NCBI GenBank assembly: GCA_036401335.1 | Contig: DASWVC010000114.1 | Coordinates: 1-6,427, forward strand | Length of the DNA: 6,427 nucleotides | Direction of reading: 5' to 3' | Origin: DASWVC01 sp036401335 | GTDB taxonomy: Bacteria; Verrucomicrobiota; Verrucomicrobiia; Chthoniobacterales; JAFAMB01 | Shown: positions 5,141 through 6,427 of the stretch, piece after piece | Layout: the number at the start of each line of letters is the position of its first letter | Position numbering within the stretch: the stretch's first letter is position 1 | Program-made: the position numbers and the translations under genes | The notes under the pieces: generated by a model | The model's input: only the letters and a program-made list of their open reading frames with translations | Databases searched by the model: none | What the model was told of the DNA's origin: nothing

Positions 5141-5180
5141 CGAAAAGTCAAAGGTTCTCCCCGGTCACGGAGAAGACCGG
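5141..5180 (-). terminator. Probable priA terminator, with two mutually exclusive stems
   Basis: On the minus strand, 15 bases past the priA stop, TTCTCC (5174-5169) can pair with GGAGAA (5160-5155). A T-rich stretch, TTTGACTTTT, starts two bases after the stem, as in an imperfect intrinsic terminator. An alternative 6-bp stem pairs CCGGTC (5180-5175) with GACCGG (5166-5161). The two stems interlock, so only one can form fully. Confidence 0.5.
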
Positions 5181-5194
5181 TGCGCACAGCGTTG

Positions 5195-6427
5195 TTACAA
5201 CAGATGGTAAGGGTCCACATCAACACCGACGTGCACGTCTTCCGGGAACGTCATTTTCCCAAGCACACTTTTAACCTGCCGGCTGAGCCGGAGGACGGCC
5301 TGGCTCCTCAACAGAATGTGAAAACGGAACGATCCCTTGGTTCGCTCGATGGGTGCCGGCACCGCCGCATGCAGGGTCACACCTTCAGGCAACGTTTCCT
5401 CCAGGCGCCGGTGCAGCGTTTCCGCCGTGAATTCTGCGCGCCGCTGGTGTTCCGAACGGACTTGAATCAATATCAGGTGCACAAACGGCGGGTATTCGCA
5501 CCGTCGCCGGAACTCGATTTCCTGTTCCCAAAATCCGTTGAAGTCATGGTGTCGCGCGAATTGAATTGAAGGGTTAAACGGGGTTGAGCTTTGCACAAAG
5601 ACTTCGCCCGACAGGTCGCCTCGGCCGGCCCGGCCGGCCACCTGGGTCAACAACTGAAAGGTGCGTTCGCCGGCTCGGAAATCGGGCAAGTGAAGGCCAA
5701 CATCGGCATTGATGATCCCGACCAACGTGACGTTAGGAAAATCGAGGCCCTTCGCGATCATCTGGGTGCCGATAAGCAGGTCGATCTTTCCGATGCGGAA
5801 GGCGGTAAGGGTCTCCCGGTAAGCATCCTTGCGCGACATGGTGTCCGCATCCATGCGCGCTACGGTGGCATGAGGAAACAGCTTGCGAACGGTGCCCTCC
5901 ACTTTTTCCGTGCCGTAACCGGCGTAACGGATGCCCGGGTCTGAACATTGCGGGCACTGGCGTGGAGCGACGGCGGCGTGACCGCAAAGGTGGCACTTCA
6001 GGCGGTTCTCCTCGAGGTGATAGGTAAGCGCGATGCTGCAGTTGGGGCATTCGCAGACGTAACCGCAAGCGTTGCAGACCAGTGAAGAGGCGAAACCGCG
6101 GCGGTTAAGAAAAAGGATCACCTGCTCGTGTTTCTGCAGCCGATCCTCGATGGCCAGGCCGAGCCGGGTGGAAATCAGCGGAAGCGTTTTCTGTTTCAGG
6201 AACTCCTGCCGGAGGTCGACCACGCGGATCAGCGGCATTTCCCGATCATCGACCCGAACCGGGAGCCGAACCAGCCGGTACTTGCCCGCTTCGGCATTCC
6301 GGTAGCTCTCGATCGACGGGGTCGCACTGCCGAGCAGGACCGCGCACTTCTCGAGCTTTGCGCGGACGACCGCGAGGTCACGGGCATGGTAGCGCGGGGC
6401 TTCCTCCTGCTTGTAAGAATTCTCGTG
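5195..6427 (-). CDS. priA: Primosomal protein N' (replication restart helicase PriA), C-terminal part
   Basis: The reading frame stays open to the window edge and gives 410 residues; the internal ATG at 6238 is not the start. The fragment begins HENSYKQEE, in which the first His is the last residue of the DEEH (Walker B) box. In order follow motif III LLGSATPS (residues 37-44), a motif IV region ILFLNRRGFA (104-113), and the PriA zinc-binding insert with eight cysteines in four pairs (118/121, 127/130, 145/148, 158/161). Then come motif V (LLIGTQMIAKGLDF, 217-230) and motif VI (LTQVAGRAGRG, 260-270). The C-terminal domain ends VGVDVDPYHLL, as usual for the family. PriA binds stalled or collapsed forks, unwinds the lagging strand 3'-5' and loads the replicative helicase. 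About 320 N-terminal residues, including the 3'-DNA-binding domain and Walker A, lie outside the window. The gene converges on the phosphoesterase gene, with 111 bp between stops. No frameshift or missing key residue is seen in the visible part. Confidence 0.97.
   Translation of the reverse strand, partial: HENSYKQEEAPRYHARDLAVVRAKLEKCAVLLGSATPSIESYRNAEAGKYRLVRLPVRVDDREMPLIRVVDLRQEFLKQKTLPLISTRLGLAIEDRLQKHEQVILFLNRRGFASSLVCNACGYVCECPNCSIALTYHLEENRLKCHLCGHAAVAPRQCPQCSDPGIRYAGYGTEKVEGTVRKLFPHATVARMDADTMSRKDAYRETLTAFRIGKIDLLIGTQMIAKGLDFPNVTLVGIINADVGLHLPDFRAGERTFQLLTQVAGRAGRGDLSGEVFVQSSTPFNPSIQFARHHDFNGFWEQEIEFRRRCEYPPFVHLILIQVRSEHQRRAEFTAETLHRRLEETLPEGVTLHAAVPAPIERTKGSFRFHILLRSQAVLRLSRQVKSVLGKMTFPEDVHVGVDVDPYHLL

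Noticed and set aside
5111..5569. 152-codon open frame on the plus strand
   Set aside because: It covers the hairpin-rich gap and then runs antisense to priA. There is no recognisable domain and the composition is Arg-rich.
6236..6238. ATG as the start of the PriA frame
   Set aside because: The frame is open upstream to the window edge and encodes conserved PriA sequence (SYKQEE, LLGSATPS), so this Met is internal.

Overview
The window is ordinary bacterial chromosome, moderately GC-rich and densely coded, with six recognisable genes plus the first codons of a seventh at the left edge. I see no phage, transposase, CRISPR, tRNA or rRNA signature. Taxonomy is inference only. A Lol-type lipoprotein permease and a Tat-exported phosphoesterase point to a diderm. 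The LacI/sugar-epimerase pairing and protein style suggest a Verrucomicrobiota-like member of the PVC group, but nothing here proves it.

Left third (1-2106, minus strand): a sugar-catabolism module. A LacI-family regulator (2106 to 1042) is followed by a D-tagatose/D-psicose 3-epimerase-family protein (856 to 23), then by the start codon of another gene with a good ribosome-binding site (7 to 1). The 185-bp gap between regulator and epimerase carries two near-identical LacI-type palindromes, consensus CTAAARCGYTTTAG, with centres exactly 60 bp apart. One lies just downstream of a candidate promoter and the other just upstream of the epimerase start. The simplest reading is local, sugar-responsive repression of the epimerase operon by the neighbouring regulator.

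Middle (2107-3608): a divergent intergenic region holds a striking 40-nt imperfect palindrome and a second small dyad. It is followed by a LolC/LolE-type permease on the plus strand. Its periplasmic domain is about 19 residues longer than E. coli LolC at the place of the LolA-docking Hook. No lolD ATPase gene is adjacent.

Right-centre (3609-5083, plus strand): an AT-rich gap with a candidate promoter leads into a 118-residue protein of unknown function and then a Tat-signal metallophosphoesterase (YkuE/YaeI/LpxG-like) that starts with TTG. A strong hairpin abuts its stop codon.

Right edge (5084-6427): a convergent intergenic region rich in hairpins, then the C-terminal 410 residues of PriA, the replication-restart helicase, on the minus strand. 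The window ends inside the DEEH box of PriA, so its N-terminal part is outside. I found no clear candidate for a wholly new system. The best leads are the epimerase operator pair, the enlarged LolC hook, the palindrome at 2151-2190 and the unrecognised 118-residue protein.
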